Assembly: GCF_900105615.1 (NCBI RefSeq)
Contig: NZ_LT630003.1
Span: 1-64,000, forward strand
From: Lacrimispora sphenoides JCM 1415
GTDB taxonomy: Bacteria; Bacillota; Clostridia; Lachnospirales; Lachnospiraceae
Direction: 5' to 3'
DNA length: 64,000 bases
A model generated the notes under the pieces. The model made no database searches. It was not told where the DNA came from and saw only the letters and a program-made list of their open reading frames with translations. Both the position numbers and the translations under genes were made by a program. Shown here piece after piece: positions 39,896-50,905 of the stretch; within the stretch, counting starts at the first letter, position 1; every line of letters starts with the position of its first letter.

Positions 39896-42800
39896 ATGAC
39901 TATAAAAAGTAAAAAAGCAGGAATATCAAAAAAATGGTATCAATTATGGAAACGCTTTTTTGCGATGGTTCTGTCGGTTTGTATCATAGGGGGCCAGTTA
40001 TTGCCGGGAATGAGTATGATGGCATATGCCTCGTCGGAACTGACAGATGAAAACCTTGGGGATGGAGCCAGTGAAGCCACTGCTTACAAATGGATCAATG
40101 CCCAGGGAGCAAACGAAGGGAGCTATGGAGGCTCGACTTACCGGTTTGATCTATGTGGTTTAAATGCAGGGCAGACCGGTTACTCCACCAGTGGGATCCA
40201 GACAACCTGGTCCTGGCGCGGATATGCGACCTGGCTGGGAATGGCTCAGAATGAGAATTCACCCAGTGCACCTACGGTAGGAAACAGCAATACCAATTAC
40301 ATATATAAGGCCAATGGCTCAACAAATGGCGCGGTCGAATATATCAGCAATATGGGAGTGGAACTGAAAATCGCTGTTTCTCCCAGTCCGGATAATAAAT
40401 ATGTTTTTGTTGATTATTATGTTTATGACAAAAACGGACAGGGAGGTCAGGGAGGAAGAACTTTTTATTTAGGAACCGGTGCGGATACCATGATCAATGG
40501 TGACGACGGGGCAACCTGTTATAAAACAGAACGCGGGTTTCATATGGTTAATAGAACGGATAAAACCGTGTTTGACTGCATCACGCGTGATGATAGCCTG
40601 GGGGTCACTGCAACGACCACAAGATGGCTTGGGACATACAGTTCTTATCAGTCAAATCTTTTTAAAGAATCCACTGCTTCTGATACGACCGGTGTTAGCG
40701 ACTCAGGAATTGCATATTCCTGGTCCTTTAAGCTTCATCCCTATGAAACGGTCCATAAAAGAGTTGCCTTTGCCATTCGCTCCACCTCCTATTATGTATC
40801 AGATTTATATGGAAGTGACAGCAGCTCGGCAGAAGGGACATACACCAGTCCATATAAAACCATTGAATATGCTTTAAATAAGATTGGAAATAAAAAAGGA
40901 TACATCTATGTGATGGATTATCCGGATATCACGGCCCCCATAGCAATATCCGGGTCTTCTTCCAAGGATATTACGATAGCAAGTACGGATTTTGATCATT
41001 CAGGAAATCCTACAAATGAAAATTCGGATTATATTAAGACCTTAAAACGGGCAGATTCCTATACAGGCTCCGTTTTTAATGTTTCAGGCGGGACATTAAA
41101 ATTAACAGATATCATCCTTGACGGAAATGGCGTAGAGGCTTCCTCGCCGCTCATATCCGCAGCTACCGGAACGGTTGAGATTAATAGCGGAGCAGTTGTA
41201 AAAAATTGCAACGGGACTTCAGCAGGATCAGGAAGTGCGGTAGAAATAACGGGAACAGCAAATCTGTCAATGAATTATGGAACGGTAAAGGATAACATTT
41301 CCAATGGTAAGGGAACTGTTTACTTTGACAGTAACGGTAGCTTTTCAGTAAAAAATCTGGTAACCATCCAGGATAATGTGAATTCTTCCGGAGAAAAAAA
41401 CAATGTTTATCTTGCACAGGGAAAACGAATTACTGTAAATGGAGATCTGGATGCCTCACAGATCGGTGTGACTGCACAGCAGATACCTGAGGCATCGGTC
41501 GGAGATTCGACAGAGATGGGACAGGAAGTTGTCATAGCTGTACCTTCCGCCGATTATTCTGCAAGTCTTACCTCTTGCCCGTTTGCAGACAACTTTTTTG
41601 CAGATGAGGATACAGGAAACGGAACCGGGATTTATACCGCAGTTGGTTCCTCGGCTTTAAACAATTCGCGGAACACTGTCTTAAAGCGCAACGGATATAC
41701 CGTAAGCTTTGCGTACCAGGATACTGCTACAGGGGGAACCGTGACCGGTGCACCTGATACCCCCAGCTTATCCTTTGCATCAGGCGATGGTGTAGTGATT
41801 CCGCCGCCATCGGCTATTTCCGGGTATGAACTGACCGGTATTTCCATTGACCAGGGGACCGGCGGCACCTTAACTGCGATAGAAATAGCAGGGACCGATT
41901 TTGGAAAGATAAACGGGACCATGCCGGGACAGGATGTGGTGGTCACCTATGAATATACCCGGATTGATGCATCCATTGCCTTTGTAGTCAACGGAGGGAC
42001 GCCTCAGCCTCAAACCCTGACAGGAACGGCCGGAAATAGTGTAAATGCACTGCTTCCCAGTGTAAGCAGGTACGGTTACGTGTTTAAGGGCTGGAGCAAA
42101 GTGAACAGCCAGACCAGCCCGGAATATATTACCTCCTTGCCGGCTGTCTATCCGGAAAACCCGATTACTTACTATGCCATATGGGAGTCGGATCCGGGAG
42201 TAAAGTTTGATTATACGGTGGATTACACCAATCAGAACGGCTCCATCGTGTTCCAGTCGACGACCACGGCAAATACCTATTCCGTGGAATCGGTGATCCA
42301 GTCCCAGAAAAAGAACATCCATGGGTATTTGTGGAGTCTTTTGGATTCTCTGACCAGCCCTGCTGAATATAATTATGACGGGCTTGGAGCAGTGCCGATC
42401 GGGAACTTTGACGGCTCGACCGGGGAATTTAGCGGAAGGATGCCGGGACAGGATGCGGCTGTGAAATACGCATACAAGGTAGACCGGAATAATCTGGCGG
42501 CCAGATCGGATCTGACGGTGCGCTATGTGACGGAGAACGGAACCGTGATCCATGCGCCGGGTGTGACACCCTATTACCCGGAGGATGCCATAAGTACAAG
42601 TCCGCTGGATATATACGGATACCAGTTCGTATCGGGAAGCATAACAGCCGGAGATACTGCGGATGATACGGATGGAAATCTGGTCAGTGCAGTCCAGGGA
42701 AGCTTTGGAAGCAGCGGTGGTTTTACGGGCTTCATGCCGAACCAACCGGTAGAAATTACATATGTATATGAAGCAACAGGAGAAGGGTATGCATTTGCCG

Positions 42801-45800
42801 TAAACTTCTTAGATAATGATACCAGCGACAGTGGTTTAAGAAATATCATGAACCCAGAGATCCAGCATAAAACGGCGGATACAGCAGTCAGCATGGAATA
42901 CCGGGATTTATACGGTTATAGCTATGCTAGTGCTGCGGCGGTACCGTCTTCCAGCGGAAGCTTTGATGGGAGCCATAATTATACGGGGACCATGCCGAGT
43001 GATGACTTAACCGTCAGCTACCGGTATGACCGTGTTCCGTCCCAGTGGGCCCGGATTACTTACAAATCAGGCATCAATGGCGCCATTTCCCATGGAAACG
43101 GAGTTTCTTCTGATGTTCAGGAACAGGGGAGCGGAACCGGGGTCTATGAGACGTCCATACTGAAAAATGACGGCTCTGCAGCAGGACAGACCGACAGTTA
43201 TACCTGGAGTGTGGTAAAGGAAAAACGCCTGGTTCCCTTGACGCAGGCGGACCAGTATTACCGGTTTGCCGGTTGGTTTATAGACCAGGATGGAAACGGG
43301 GCATTGAATGGCGGAGAACAGCTTCTTTCAGAAGATTATCGTTTTACTGAAGATGTGATCGTTACAGCCCTGTTTGAAGAGGACCCGGAGAAATGGATCG
43401 ACATTCAGTTTGCGGCAGGAGAACACGGTTCTCTGGCAGACGGAAGCATTACCTCCCTCCATATCCAGTATGACAGGACCTGGGGAGACATCGCAGGCCA
43501 GATACCGGGCTATGTGCCGGAGATCAACTATCTGGTGGATGGCTGGTATGACGGGGACTTAGAAGTGGAATCTAGCGATGTATTAAGGAACGGACATACC
43601 TATACCATACGTTTCTATCAGGATCCAGCTGTATTCGGTACGGATGTGGCAGCTCCCGATGCCTCCACCGGACTTAACGGGGAAGGAAAGGGAAAGATTA
43701 CTGTTTATCATACCACGGCAGGTTACCAGTACATCATTACTGACCTGGAAGGAAACATCGTGGGAGTGCAGACAGGAAATATCGCAGGCCGGGTATATTT
43801 TGACGGACTTTATCCGGGAGCCAGATACCTTGTGTATGAGGCTGCAGGAAATGTGCATGCAATCGTGGGGAACCAGATCGGAGAAACAGCAGGGAACATC
43901 AGTGACCCGGTGGAGGTATTAACACCGGTGGTGGAGACCAACTACCAGATCTTATTTGATGAGAACCACGAAGGAAAAACAGTGCTTGTGATCAAGCCTG
44001 CCGATAAGAAGTCGGATTATGCAGTTTTAAGTAAGGATGGAACGGTTATCGTTACTGCGGAAACCGGAAGTGACGGCTGGCAGACTGTGACAGGAAATCC
44101 GGGAAGTGTAACATTTTCCGGGCTGAATTATAACGAAGAATATATCGTGGTAGCCAGGCCAAAGGGAGAGACCGGAATCACGGCAGAAAGCCGGATGCCT
44201 GACGGATCGGTGATCACTACAGATCCTGGCGGAGCGCTGGAGATCCCCAACTACATCGTGGAGACTTTAGAAGGCCGTGTGGTAAGTGTTGATCAGGAAG
44301 CGATTGATGCAGCCAGATATGAGGAAGCCCATAAGGGAGACCGGGTGGTGATTACCGCAGATGGGGTTAACGGAGCAGGAGAAACGTTCTTGTACTGGAA
44401 GATCACCATAGGATCGGTTCCGGGGCTTACAGGAAAGCTGTATGAGAGAGAGCTTGCCTTTGATATGCCGGATACCAATCTGGTGTTTACGGCTTATTAT
44501 TCCCGTCCAACAGCCAGTCCGAGCAATGCAACGGTGGTTGATGAGGTCCGGGGAGGAAGCGAAAATGAGATCGCCCTTGATCCGGGAGAGATACCGGATC
44601 TGGAGGAAGCGCTGACGACCGATGCAGATCGTGTGCTGATGGATCAGAACCATGCAGATGTAACCTATAAGGTGGTATATACAAAGAATGCGGCAAAGGC
44701 CACGGAATCTAATGCAGTAAAGGCATCGCCTGAGTACGACAGCGACCACAGCCAGGCATTTAAGGCGGCCTGGGGACTGAATGTAGACATTGAGCGTTAT
44801 GTCAATGGAAGAAAGACGGCCATGGCGACGCCATCGGATGCGGAGTTTACTACCTATATCCAGTTAGGCAAGGATGATGTGGACATGATGGACTACCAGC
44901 TATACCGGATCTTTACGGACCCGATGGACGGTTCGGTCCAGGCGGAGCTTGTGGAGATGCCAGATGATCCGGAAGAGACCGGAGGGCTGTTTACCTTTAC
45001 GGCCCAGGCAGGAATGAGATATGTGATGGTGTATTCCAAGGCATATCGGCTGTATTTCTTAGACCAGACAGCACTTCCGAGATACCAGTATTACTTCAAG
45101 GTAAGAAAGGGAGAAGCCCCAAGTGACTGGTATTATTCCTATGAGTATGGTCAAGTGGAAGAACCGGCAGATATTTTTGTCAGTGAAGAAGGCGTAGAGT
45201 ACAGCTATGTAGGCTGGAGCTATCGTGAGGACCGTCTGCGTGAATTCGATCCGGACCGGGAGATCAGCCGGAAGACCTATGTCTATGCGTACTACGAGAA
45301 CAATCAGAAGGAAGTAAATGATGCAAGGAAAGAGCTTGAGGATGCCATAAAGAATGCGATTGATAAGAGCGATGACTATTTCCTGACATTAAAGGAAACG
45401 GAGAAGCTGAAGGAAGCAATCGAAGAGGCCCTGGAGGTACTGGACCGTACTTCTCCAAAGGCGACCCTTGATGAACTGCTTGAAGCGCTGGAAAAGCTTA
45501 AAGAAGTGACAAAGCCGTTAGATGAAGTACTGGATGACCGTTATGACCACTATGATGAGATCCAGAGCTCGGGAAGCAAGGGAGGAAGCAAAGGCGGAGG
45601 AGGAACCGGAAGCGGAATCAAGGCAAACCCTTACAACCCAAGCAGGAGCAAGAGTTACATCGTGGGCACCAATGGAAACTGGGAAGAGCTTTCAGGAACG
45701 GGAGGCCAGTGGGCCTTTGTGCTAAACGGAGGAATCCGTCTGACAGGAATGTGGGCGAAGCTGGATTATGCAAACGGAGACGTGAACAAAAACGGCTGGT

Positions 45801-46171
45801 ATCATTTCAATTCCAGCGGAATCATGGATTACGGCTGGTTCCGTGATGAGAAGCTTGACTGGTATTACTGCAATACAGAATCAGACGGCTGGCTTGGAAA
45901 GATGAAGACGGGCTGGCATCATGATAAGGAAGACAACCGCTGGTATTATTTAGACCCTGAGACAGGAATGATGGCAAAGGGCTGGAGGAATATCGGAGGA
46001 AAATGGTATTACTTTACAGAGCAGAACAGTATGGAAACCTATCGGTATGATGCGTCAACGGAAAAATGGATCTATAAGAGCAATGAAGGGCGGCCACTGG
46101 GATCCATGTATGTCAGTGAGATGACGCCTGACGGATATGCCGTTGGAGGAGATGGAGCCTGGCTGCAGTAA
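39896..46171 (+). CDS. Giant surface protein A with internal bacterial repeats and wall-binding tail
   Basis: 2091 residues behind AGAGGAGATAACGG. Signal peptide about 18-46 (FFAMVLSVCIIGGQLLPG ... AYA). A unique N-terminal region reaches about 300. A right-handed beta-helix-like part follows (YYVSDLYGSD ... SPYKTIEYAL, about 300-540). Then come MucBP and Listeria-Bacteroides type repeats (GYVFKGWSKVN, YRFAGWFIDQDG, FEEDPEKWIDIQFAAGEHGSL, about 600-1160), further beta domains, a helical stalk (about 1800-1880), a Gly/Ser linker, and a final wall-binding block (about 1915-2090: GWYHFNSSGIMDYGWF, WYYLDPETGMMAKGW). It is an adhesin-like surface protein. From 41461 on it is colinear with surface protein C. 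Confidence 0.9.
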   Translation: MTIKSKKAGISKKWYQLWKRFFAMVLSVCIIGGQLLPGMSMMAYASSELTDENLGDGASEATAYKWINAQGANEGSYGGSTYRFDLCGLNAGQTGYSTSGIQTTWSWRGYATWLGMAQNENSPSAPTVGNSNTNYIYKANGSTNGAVEYISNMGVELKIAVSPSPDNKYVFVDYYVYDKNGQGGQGGRTFYLGTGADTMINGDDGATCYKTERGFHMVNRTDKTVFDCITRDDSLGVTATTTRWLGTYSSYQSNLFKESTASDTTGVSDSGIAYSWSFKLHPYETVHKRVAFAIRSTSYYVSDLYGSDSSSAEGTYTSPYKTIEYALNKIGNKKGYIYVMDYPDITAPIAISGSSSKDITIASTDFDHSGNPTNENSDYIKTLKRADSYTGSVFNVSGGTLKLTDIILDGNGVEASSPLISAATGTVEINSGAVVKNCNGTSAGSGSAVEITGTANLSMNYGTVKDNISNGKGTVYFDSNGSFSVKNLVTIQDNVNSSGEKNNVYLAQGKRITVNGDLDASQIGVTAQQIPEASVGDSTEMGQEVVIAVPSADYSASLTSCPFADNFFADEDTGNGTGIYTAVGSSALNNSRNTVLKRNGYTVSFAYQDTATGGTVTGAPDTPSLSFASGDGVVIPPPSAISGYELTGISIDQGTGGTLTAIEIAGTDFGKINGTMPGQDVVVTYEYTRIDASIAFVVNGGTPQPQTLTGTAGNSVNALLPSVSRYGYVFKGWSKVNSQTSPEYITSLPAVYPENPITYYAIWESDPGVKFDYTVDYTNQNGSIVFQSTTTANTYSVESVIQSQKKNIHGYLWSLLDSLTSPAEYNYDGLGAVPIGNFDGSTGEFSGRMPGQDAAVKYAYKVDRNNLAARSDLTVRYVTENGTVIHAPGVTPYYPEDAISTSPLDIYGYQFVSGSITAGDTADDTDGNLVSAVQGSFGSSGGFTGFMPNQPVEITYVYEATGEGYAFAVNFLDNDTSDSGLRNIMNPEIQHKTADTAVSMEYRDLYGYSYASAAAVPSSSGSFDGSHNYTGTMPSDDLTVSYRYDRVPSQWARITYKSGINGAISHGNGVSSDVQEQGSGTGVYETSILKNDGSAAGQTDSYTWSVVKEKRLVPLTQADQYYRFAGWFIDQDGNGALNGGEQLLSEDYRFTEDVIVTALFEEDPEKWIDIQFAAGEHGSLADGSITSLHIQYDRTWGDIAGQIPGYVPEINYLVDGWYDGDLEVESSDVLRNGHTYTIRFYQDPAVFGTDVAAPDASTGLNGEGKGKITVYHTTAGYQYIITDLEGNIVGVQTGNIAGRVYFDGLYPGARYLVYEAAGNVHAIVGNQIGETAGNISDPVEVLTPVVETNYQILFDENHEGKTVLVIKPADKKSDYAVLSKDGTVIVTAETGSDGWQTVTGNPGSVTFSGLNYNEEYIVVARPKGETGITAESRMPDGSVITTDPGGALEIPNYIVETLEGRVVSVDQEAIDAARYEEAHKGDRVVITADGVNGAGETFLYWKITIGSVPGLTGKLYERELAFDMPDTNLVFTAYYSRPTASPSNATVVDEVRGGSENEIALDPGEIPDLEEALTTDADRVLMDQNHADVTYKVVYTKNAAKATESNAVKASPEYDSDHSQAFKAAWGLNVDIERYVNGRKTAMATPSDAEFTTYIQLGKDDVDMMDYQLYRIFTDPMDGSVQAELVEMPDDPEETGGLFTFTAQAGMRYVMVYSKAYRLYFLDQTALPRYQYYFKVRKGEAPSDWYYSYEYGQVEEPADIFVSEEGVEYSYVGWSYREDRLREFDPDREISRKTYVYAYYENNQKEVNDARKELEDAIKNAIDKSDDYFLTLKETEKLKEAIEEALEVLDRTSPKATLDELLEALEKLKEVTKPLDEVLDDRYDHYDEIQSSGSKGGSKGGGGTGSGIKANPYNPSRSKSYIVGTNGNWEELSGTGGQWAFVLNGGIRLTGMWAKLDYANGDVNKNGWYHFNSSGIMDYGWFRDEKLDWYYCNTESDGWLGKMKTGWHHDKEDNRWYYLDPETGMMAKGWRNIGGKWYYFTEQNSMETYRYDASTEKWIYKSNEGRPLGSMYVSEMTPDGYAVGGDGAWLQ
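41461..46171 (+). repeat. 4.7-kb direct duplication, copy 1
   Basis: Colinear with 52601-57311 at a constant offset of 11140 bp, with no indel that I can see. Identity is mosaic: an exact stretch of 738 bp (44222-44959) and other near-identical blocks alternate with a clearly diverged block at about 42790-43200. Confidence 0.9.
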
Positions 46172-46181
46172 GGAGGAAACA

Positions 46182-49100
46182 ATGAAAAACATGAAGAAAT
46201 GGAAAGCGCAGACTGCATTGATACTGGCAGCCGCCATGGTTATTACCATGGCGGCACCGCCCGCATCTGCAGCAACGCTAGGATACGGCGATCCTTCTGT
46301 CGTTCAATTTGATCCGCAGAAGGGGCCGAATCTATCGCATTCTACATATGCGAATGTACCAAGATATGAAAATAACATTTCCTATGCCACGGGACAGGCA
46401 GGATATGCCCTAAGTTCATCTGTGGATTTTAGCGGCATTGAAACAGAGGACAAAGGCTCCGGACCAAGGCCCAAGCTTCCGGTATTCCAGGTTGAGTGGC
46501 CGGGCTATACCTTTGACGGCTGGTATAACGAAAATGGAAATAAGGTTCTCAACCTGCCTTATGCTTTCCCCTATGAGTCACCGGAAACCTATAAGGCGGT
46601 TTGGAATGGCAACAGCAGCAGCCAGTTTGATTTCACGGTCATGCATTACCGTGATTTAAATTCGGCAAGAGACAGCATAACTGACGGTACCAGTCAATCC
46701 GCATGGCCATCAGACGGCGACAGCCAGGTGATCCGTTTTTTTGATGACGGAACCTGGACGAATCCGGTGACAGCCAATACACCGGTTTCAGCCACCTATA
46801 AAAGGAACATACCGGGGTATAAGCTGAAATCAGTGCTGATAAAAAACAACAAGATCAGAAGATTTGATGATGCGAGCGGGGCCGGAACACTGGAAGAGGC
46901 CGCTGCTGTCAACACTTCTACCAACGCGATCCGGGGATACATGCCTAACGATGATCTTACGGTTGCCTATCGTTATGAACCGGATACCAGCAAGAAATTT
47001 ACACTGCGGGTAGAATACGTTGATGGAGACGGCACTGCTATAAAAACACCGGATGCCTATGCTTACTCTGCAGAAACAGCCTTCTCTGTTGCACCTGCCG
47101 CTATAACGGCATATGAACTTACTGGTGCAGAGCTGAAGGCCGGATATGGAGATACAGATGATTTAGTAAACAGAGGAATCTATTCGGCGGCTTCGGCTGG
47201 CTGCAGCTTTGATGCAGATAAGAATTATACTGGAAAGATGCCCAATCAAATGGTGGTAATCACCTATAAGTATCAGATTGATCCGTCTTATACGACTCAT
47301 ATTATTGTAAATACGGTGGATAATCATAACAACATTCTTGAACAACAGCAGGATTTGTCCGTATCCCCGACTGAACCCGTTGAACTGGAAATAGAGAGAA
47401 AATCAGGATATTCTTATCCACCGAATATCACGTGGAACGGTAATTTCTCCAACTCCGTTCTGGATCAGACAAGCGAAACGCTGACCTTTAATACGGACAT
47501 TGTCGGAGGTTCTGTTACCATTACCTATAACGAGGATTTGACGGATCCTGATTACTGGGCCCGCATTGATTACTATAATGGTGCGAACGGAAGTCTGTCG
47601 GGAGATTCCTCTCCCAGGTTTTTCAGGCTGGATACCTATACAATTGATGAATTGACTCAGAGCATCACCCCGTCACCGGCGACTCACTATTTATTTGACG
47701 GCTGGTATAAAGCAAACGCAAACGGAACAGGAAAAACCGGAGCAAAGCTTACCGGAGATGTAGAGATAACCGGGAACCTGAAGCTGTATGCCAATTTTGA
47801 AGAGGACCCCAATGAGTGGTTTGATTTAAACTTTGTATCCGGAAGCCATGGAAGTATTGTTTCAGGAGCCACTTCGGTCCATGTAGTAAAAGGAACGATA
47901 TGGACGGATCTGGCACTTCCTTCGCTTCAGCCAGATGACAATTATATGTCTGCAGGCTGGTATGATGAGAATGGGAACCAGGTACAAAATGATCTTCAGA
48001 TTCTTTCCAATCACAGCTATACGGCCAGGTTCACGCCAATTGCAGGAGATGACGGGATTTTATGCATTCCGGATGCAGATGGTTCCGTATCAGCAGATGG
48101 AAACGGGCAGATCAGAATCAATGGTGCGAACGAAGAGAGAAAGTATGCAGTTACGGATGCAGACGGTATCGTCATATCCACCATGACAGGCTCTCAGTTG
48201 CAGAGCGGGAAATTTACAGGACTCAACCCCTGTACCTATTATTATGTGTATGAACTTTCATTGACTGCAGTACCTGTAGCAGGGGAACCGCTGACCAGTC
48301 ATGTGGATGGTGCCCTGATAAGCCAGCCTGCAAGAGAAGGCATTGTCACTCTTGGTAACAACTATTCCATTGTAAATGATGGAAATGAGGGCAGGAAGAA
48401 AATCAGGATCAGTCCGACGGCGGCGGATACGCTGTATGCGCTGCTCGATGGTGATGGAAATGCCGTTTCATTGGAGGGATCAGCAGACGGATGGTTAGAA
48501 GCCGCAGGAAATCCGGCTTTTGCAGAATTCCCAGGTCTGGAATCCGGCCGGGAATATACGGTAGTTGCAAAGCATTTGGGAGAAACAGAGTCTCCGTCTG
48601 AAAAGATATTGCTGGGAAATACTATTTTCCTGGAAGAATCCTCTCAGGTGCAAAATCAGACCTATACTCTGTATATCACAAACGGAGGCTATGCAGCGGA
48701 GGTTACCAGAAATAACGTACCCCTGGAGATTGAAGAAGGAGCAACCCAGATCAGTGTCCGTGAAGGGGATAAGATAAGGATTAAAGCCCCTGATGTAACC
48801 GGGTACGGTTTTAAGCGGTGGGATTGCCTGATTGGATCTATGTCTCTTACTGCATCTCAGGCAGAACAGCAGAATCCATGGGTTATCATGCCGGCCGGCG
48901 ACGTGGTTCTTCAGGCACGGTATGAGTCCGTACCAGCCACGGCGACCTCATCCAATGCAACGGTAGATTATTCCCCTAAAAATGGAACGTTTGCCCTCAA
49001 TATGCAAACGGATCTTTTGGAAGCGTTAAAACTCGACCTGATTGACAATTCTTCCGATCCGGGTTTGCTGGCATCAGGGCATAAAGTGGAATATACGGTT

Positions 49101-50696
49101 AAATTTGACCGGAGAAGTGTGCCGACCGCTACGGAGTCCAATGCAGTAAGAGATGTGGCTGCAGTGGATAGTGAAGCATTAAAGATCCCATGGGTTTTGG
49201 GAATATCATTGTCAAGAAAGGTGGATGGCATTAATAAAGCACTGCCGTCGGATGGGAACCACACACCTGATATTCAGGTTTATGGTACCCTGGATACCAG
49301 CCTTCTGGGGAATATGGATTACCAGCTGTGGAAGGTTGAAAATGCGGATAGCGATCCGGTATGCACGGAGATTATACCCGTGGAACCTGATCTGAATGAT
49401 CCGGATGCCGGTTTTACCGGTACGTTCCGATTTAATGCAAATGTTGGGGACACGATTATCTTAACTTATTCCAAATCATATACGGTTACCGTTACCGATA
49501 CGATAAGAGGTTCGGTGGCAAGTCTTAAAGCAAGAGCCGGAAGTATTTTAGAAGATGCGGACGGATATATGGATCTTGAATGCTTGGAAGACTACACGGA
49601 TCCGGTTACCGGTATCGTATATGAATTTGCAGGATTTAAAAAACAGCCGTTGGCTACCGCAGGTTTTTATGATATAACGGCTCCGATTAACAAAGATCTC
49701 CAGCTGTACGCAGTGTATGAACAGGAGGACGATTCCTTGTGGCAGGAGGCAAAGAACCGGCTGGAGGATGAAATCAATACGGCTAATGCTTTGAAAAACA
49801 ATGGTTCGGTAAGTGAAGAAGACCGAAATATATTGACCGATGCGATCCATGATGCGATTGTAGTGCGCGATACTCTGCCCCGTCCAACGATTGATGAGCT
49901 GGATCAGGCTTATCAGACATTAAAGGATATTGTTGACGGAATCACAAATGGCAATGGCCCCGGAGGAGACAATGGCCCCGGAGGAGACAATGGTTCCGGA
50001 GGTGATAATGGTTCCGGAGGTGATAATGGTTCCGGAGGAGGCAATGGTTCCGGGGGCGGAAGTGGTTCTGGAGGCGGAAGCGGTTCCGGAAGCGGAAGCA
50101 GTTCCGGAATGAGCAGTTCCAGCAGCAGTAGCGTGGGACCGGGTGCTTACCGTTTTGGAAGTTATAAGACTTATACAAATGATGTTGACGGTCACTGGGA
50201 GAATTTTAATCCGGCAGCCAATGGCTGGTCCTTCATTTTAAGCAGCGGAACAAAATTAAAAGACCAGTGGGCAAATATCAGATATTCCTATAATGGGACA
50301 ACCCTGATCTATACATACCATTTTGACAAGGAAGGGGTAATGGACAGCGGCTGGTTTTTAGATGAAGAAGGGAAATGGTATTTCTTATCCACCGTTCACG
50401 ATGGTTGGTTCGGACGCCTTAAGACCGGCTGGCATCTTGATGATAATGACGGAAGATGGTACTACTTAAATCTGTTTAACGGCGCTATGCTTACCGGCTG
50501 GCAGAAAATAGACGGCGAATGGTATTACCTGACACCGGAAAACAGTCAGCAGACATGGTATCTGGATAAAACAACAGGGAAGTGGGTCTATGCCGGTCAA
50601 TCAGGACGTCCGCTGGGTTCCCTGTACCGGGATGAAGAAACCCCGGATGGATATTATGTAGATGACAGCGGGAAATGGACACCGGAAACCCCATAG
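46182..50696 (+). CDS. Giant surface protein B with Gly/Ser linker and wall-binding tail
   Basis: 1504 residues from ATG 46182 (AAGGAGGAAACA upstream); an upstream in-frame ATG at 46137 lies inside gene A and is rejected. Signal peptide about 1-33 (ALILAAAMVITMAAPPASAA). The architecture follows protein A but is shorter and diverged: Listeria-Bacteroides/MucBP-like repeats (VEWPGYTFDGWYNENGN; HYLFDGWYKAN; FEEDPNEWFDLNFVSGSHGSI), a helical segment near 1185-1255, a Gly/Ser/Asn tandem-repeat linker (about 1257-1316) and a wall-binding block to the end. It lacks the beta-helix region. It is probably displayed on the same wall polymer as A and C. Confidence 0.9.
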   Translation: MKNMKKWKAQTALILAAAMVITMAAPPASAATLGYGDPSVVQFDPQKGPNLSHSTYANVPRYENNISYATGQAGYALSSSVDFSGIETEDKGSGPRPKLPVFQVEWPGYTFDGWYNENGNKVLNLPYAFPYESPETYKAVWNGNSSSQFDFTVMHYRDLNSARDSITDGTSQSAWPSDGDSQVIRFFDDGTWTNPVTANTPVSATYKRNIPGYKLKSVLIKNNKIRRFDDASGAGTLEEAAAVNTSTNAIRGYMPNDDLTVAYRYEPDTSKKFTLRVEYVDGDGTAIKTPDAYAYSAETAFSVAPAAITAYELTGAELKAGYGDTDDLVNRGIYSAASAGCSFDADKNYTGKMPNQMVVITYKYQIDPSYTTHIIVNTVDNHNNILEQQQDLSVSPTEPVELEIERKSGYSYPPNITWNGNFSNSVLDQTSETLTFNTDIVGGSVTITYNEDLTDPDYWARIDYYNGANGSLSGDSSPRFFRLDTYTIDELTQSITPSPATHYLFDGWYKANANGTGKTGAKLTGDVEITGNLKLYANFEEDPNEWFDLNFVSGSHGSIVSGATSVHVVKGTIWTDLALPSLQPDDNYMSAGWYDENGNQVQNDLQILSNHSYTARFTPIAGDDGILCIPDADGSVSADGNGQIRINGANEERKYAVTDADGIVISTMTGSQLQSGKFTGLNPCTYYYVYELSLTAVPVAGEPLTSHVDGALISQPAREGIVTLGNNYSIVNDGNEGRKKIRISPTAADTLYALLDGDGNAVSLEGSADGWLEAAGNPAFAEFPGLESGREYTVVAKHLGETESPSEKILLGNTIFLEESSQVQNQTYTLYITNGGYAAEVTRNNVPLEIEEGATQISVREGDKIRIKAPDVTGYGFKRWDCLIGSMSLTASQAEQQNPWVIMPAGDVVLQARYESVPATATSSNATVDYSPKNGTFALNMQTDLLEALKLDLIDNSSDPGLLASGHKVEYTVKFDRRSVPTATESNAVRDVAAVDSEALKIPWVLGISLSRKVDGINKALPSDGNHTPDIQVYGTLDTSLLGNMDYQLWKVENADSDPVCTEIIPVEPDLNDPDAGFTGTFRFNANVGDTIILTYSKSYTVTVTDTIRGSVASLKARAGSILEDADGYMDLECLEDYTDPVTGIVYEFAGFKKQPLATAGFYDITAPINKDLQLYAVYEQEDDSLWQEAKNRLEDEINTANALKNNGSVSEEDRNILTDAIHDAIVVRDTLPRPTIDELDQAYQTLKDIVDGITNGNGPGGDNGPGGDNGSGGDNGSGGDNGSGGGNGSGGGSGSGGGSGSGSGSSSGMSSSSSSSVGPGAYRFGSYKTYTNDVDGHWENFNPAANGWSFILSSGTKLKDQWANIRYSYNGTTLIYTYHFDKEGVMDSGWFLDEEGKWYFLSTVHDGWFGRLKTGWHLDDNDGRWYYLNLFNGAMLTGWQKIDGEWYYLTPENSQQTWYLDKTTGKWVYAGQSGRPLGSLYRDEETPDGYYVDDSGKWTPETP
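49956..50099 (+). repeat. 18-bp tandem repeats encoding a Gly-rich linker
   Basis: About eight units of an 18-bp repeat (first unit GGCCCCGGAGGAGACAAT) encode a series GPGGDN / GSGGDN / GSGGGN / GSGGGS. The units grade from Asp-Asn to Gly-Ser types. Copy number is likely to change by slippage and would alter linker length in frame. Confidence 0.85.
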
Positions 50697-50713
50697 TTTA
50701 AATTGAAATCATT

Positions 50714-50768
50714 CTTCGAAGGAGGGGAAAGTGTTTGGATTATCTGGCACTCTCCCTTTCTTTCGAAG
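50714..50768 (+). terminator. Hairpin after surface gene B
   Basis: CTTCGAA (50714-50720) pairs with TTCGAAG (50762-50768) and an inner GGGGAAAGTG pairs, with one mismatch, with CACTCTCCC followed by TTTCTTTC. The inner stem-plus-T part resembles the terminator after surface gene C. Confidence 0.5.
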
Positions 50769-50870
50769 GATAATGGATAAACGGATGGCCGGCACCTAAA
50801 GAGGAAACAGGTTTCCGAAGCATTTGGGGTTTGAGTCAATGGTAAGAAGATTGAGGTAAGAACAAAGAGC

Positions 50871-50905
50871 ACTGATTTAAGGTAAAGTTTTAAATCGGTC
50901 TTTTT
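50871..50905 (+). terminator. Second hairpin before surface gene C
   Basis: ACTGATTTAA (50871-50880) pairs with TTAAATCGGT (50890-50899), then CTTTTT. It ends 13 nt before the start codon of gene C, so read-through would be needed for operon expression, or a promoter lies in this 222-nt gap. Confidence 0.6.

Noticed and set aside
41870..42745. Leftward 291-residue frame, repeated at 53010-53693
   Set aside because: It is antisense to the repeat regions of surface genes A and C. The openness follows from the repetitive codon composition of the sense strand, and it appears twice only because the region is duplicated.
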